NCBI GenBank assembly: GCA_005883235.1
Contig: VAYE01000097.1
Location: 1 to 5,345 of the forward strand
Length of the DNA stretch: 5,345 nt
Source: Actinomycetota bacterium
Lineage (GTDB): Bacteria; Actinomycetota; Thermoleophilia; Gaiellales; Gaiellaceae
Reading direction: 5' to 3'
The notes beneath the pieces are model-generated. The model did not search any database, was not told where the DNA came from, and saw nothing but the letters and a program-made list of their open reading frames with translations. Below are positions 4,907 to 5,345 of this stretch, one piece after another (within the stretch, counting starts at the first letter, position 1; every line of letters starts with the position of its first letter). Both the position numbers and the translations under genes were made by a program.

Positions 4907-5345
4907 GCGCCGCCTGCGCCGCCGCCAGCCTCGCCAGCGGCACGCGGTATGGCGAGCACGACACGTAGTCCAGGCCCAGCTCGTGGCAGAACGCCACGCT
5001 CGCCGGCTCTCCCCCGTGCTCGCCGCAGATTCCGAGCTTCAGGTCATCCCGAGCCGACCGGCCTCGGTCCACCGCGACCCGCATCAGGTCGCCGACGCCG
5101 CTCACGTCCAGCGTCTCGAACGGATTCCGCTTCAGCACTCCGTGCTCCAGGTAGTACGTCAGGAACTTGCCCTCGGCGTCGTCGCGGGAGAAGCCGAGCG
5201 CCGTCTGCGTCAGGTCGTTCGTCCCGAACGAGAAGAAGTCGGCATGCTCGGCGATCTCGTCCGCACGCACGCACGCGCGCGGCAGCTCGATCATCGTCCC
5301 GCACAGGTAGTCGGACGCGTTCTCTTCCTCGGCCACGGCGACCGT
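4866..5345 (-). CDS. ppdK: Pyruvate, phosphate dikinase, C-terminal 159 residues (N-terminus beyond window)
   Basis: This is the end of the PEP/pyruvate-binding TIM-barrel domain of PPDK, which interconverts pyruvate + ATP + phosphate and PEP + AMP + pyrophosphate in the cytoplasm. Motifs in order are GTMIELPRA (16-24), [20 protein letters not shown] (36-55), NPFETLD (74-80), [11 protein letters not shown] (104-114) and [20 protein letters not shown] (125-144). Glu20 and Asp44 match the magnesium ligands and Cys107 the catalytic proton donor; the 24 and 87 residue spacings fit Glu745, Asp769 and Cys831 of the C. symbiosum enzyme as I recall it. A full PPDK is about 870-900 residues, so some 80% lies to the right of the window. 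The frame is open at the edge; the GTG at 5336 is an internal valine, not a start. PEP synthase and enzyme I share the fold, but the CGEHGGEP block followed by [10 protein letters not shown] favours PPDK. The 3' end overlaps the convergent membrane gene by 41 bp. Confidence 0.95.
   Translation of the reverse strand, partial: TVAVAEEENASDYLCGTMIELPRACVRADEIAEHADFFSFGTNDLTQTALGFSRDDAEGKFLTYYLEHGVLKRNPFETLDVSGVGDLMRVAVDRGRSARDDLKLGICGEHGGEPASVAFCHELGLDYVSCSPYRVPLARLAAAQAALKEAGMEAVAAGG

Noticed and set aside
5334..5336. GTG as the start of a short complete gene on the minus strand
   Set aside because: The frame stays open to the window edge, and the residues before it (T-V-A) fit the PPDK chain, so this is an internal valine.
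1..5345. CRISPR array, transposon ends, tRNA or rRNA genes, toxin-antitoxin or defence modules
   Set aside because: I saw no regularly spaced repeats, transposase domains, terminal inverted repeats, tRNA-like cloverleaf or known defence domains on either strand.

Overview
The window is GC-rich (roughly 70% by eye), gene-dense DNA with GTG starts and a domain repertoire typical of high-GC Gram-positive bacteria. The mix of a compact L,D-transpeptidase with an SH3-like N-terminus, an M15 peptidase, an Asp-box propeller and a GH26-like glycosidase with a C-terminal 'FDLASRP' block suggests Actinobacteriota, perhaps class Thermoleophilia. That placement is an inference from remembered family resemblance, not from a search.

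Layout. At the left edge is the N-terminal part of a YbhB/YbcL-type (PEBP) protein on the minus strand. It diverges across 54 bp from an exported L,D-transpeptidase (plus strand, 332-1039). That gene converges on a cytoplasmic Asp-box/BNR beta-propeller protein (minus, 1036-2007), and the two share their stop codons in one CTAG. The propeller gene diverges, with only 19 bp between start codons, from an exported M15 (VanY/endolysin-type) zinc peptidase (plus, 2027-2623). A class I SAM-dependent methyltransferase (plus, 2628-3344) follows 4 bp later. The methyltransferase converges, again through a shared CTAG, on the last 77 codons of an enoyl-CoA hydratase (minus, 3341-3574).

At about 3560-3574 that hydratase stops abruptly. 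The sequence passes, through about 15 bp that make sense in both genes, into the C-terminal 194 codons of a GH26-like glycoside hydrolase on the plus strand (3560-4144). This head-to-head join of two 5'-truncated genes is either a rearrangement by microhomology or an assembly chimera, and it is the most anomalous place in the window. Next come an unrecognised protein with six predicted membrane segments (plus, 4160-4906) and, overlapping its 3' end by 41 bp, the C-terminus of pyruvate, phosphate dikinase (minus, from 4866 to the right edge).

How the genes might work together. The L,D-transpeptidase and the M15 peptidase are both predicted to act outside the membrane on peptidoglycan stem peptides. 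A D,D-carboxypeptidase would supply the tetrapeptide donors an L,D-transpeptidase uses, but the M15 enzyme could equally be an endopeptidase. The remaining genes have no obvious shared pathway. I found no RNA genes, CRISPR array, insertion sequence or convincing new multi-gene system, and no stretch above 300 bp without a gene.
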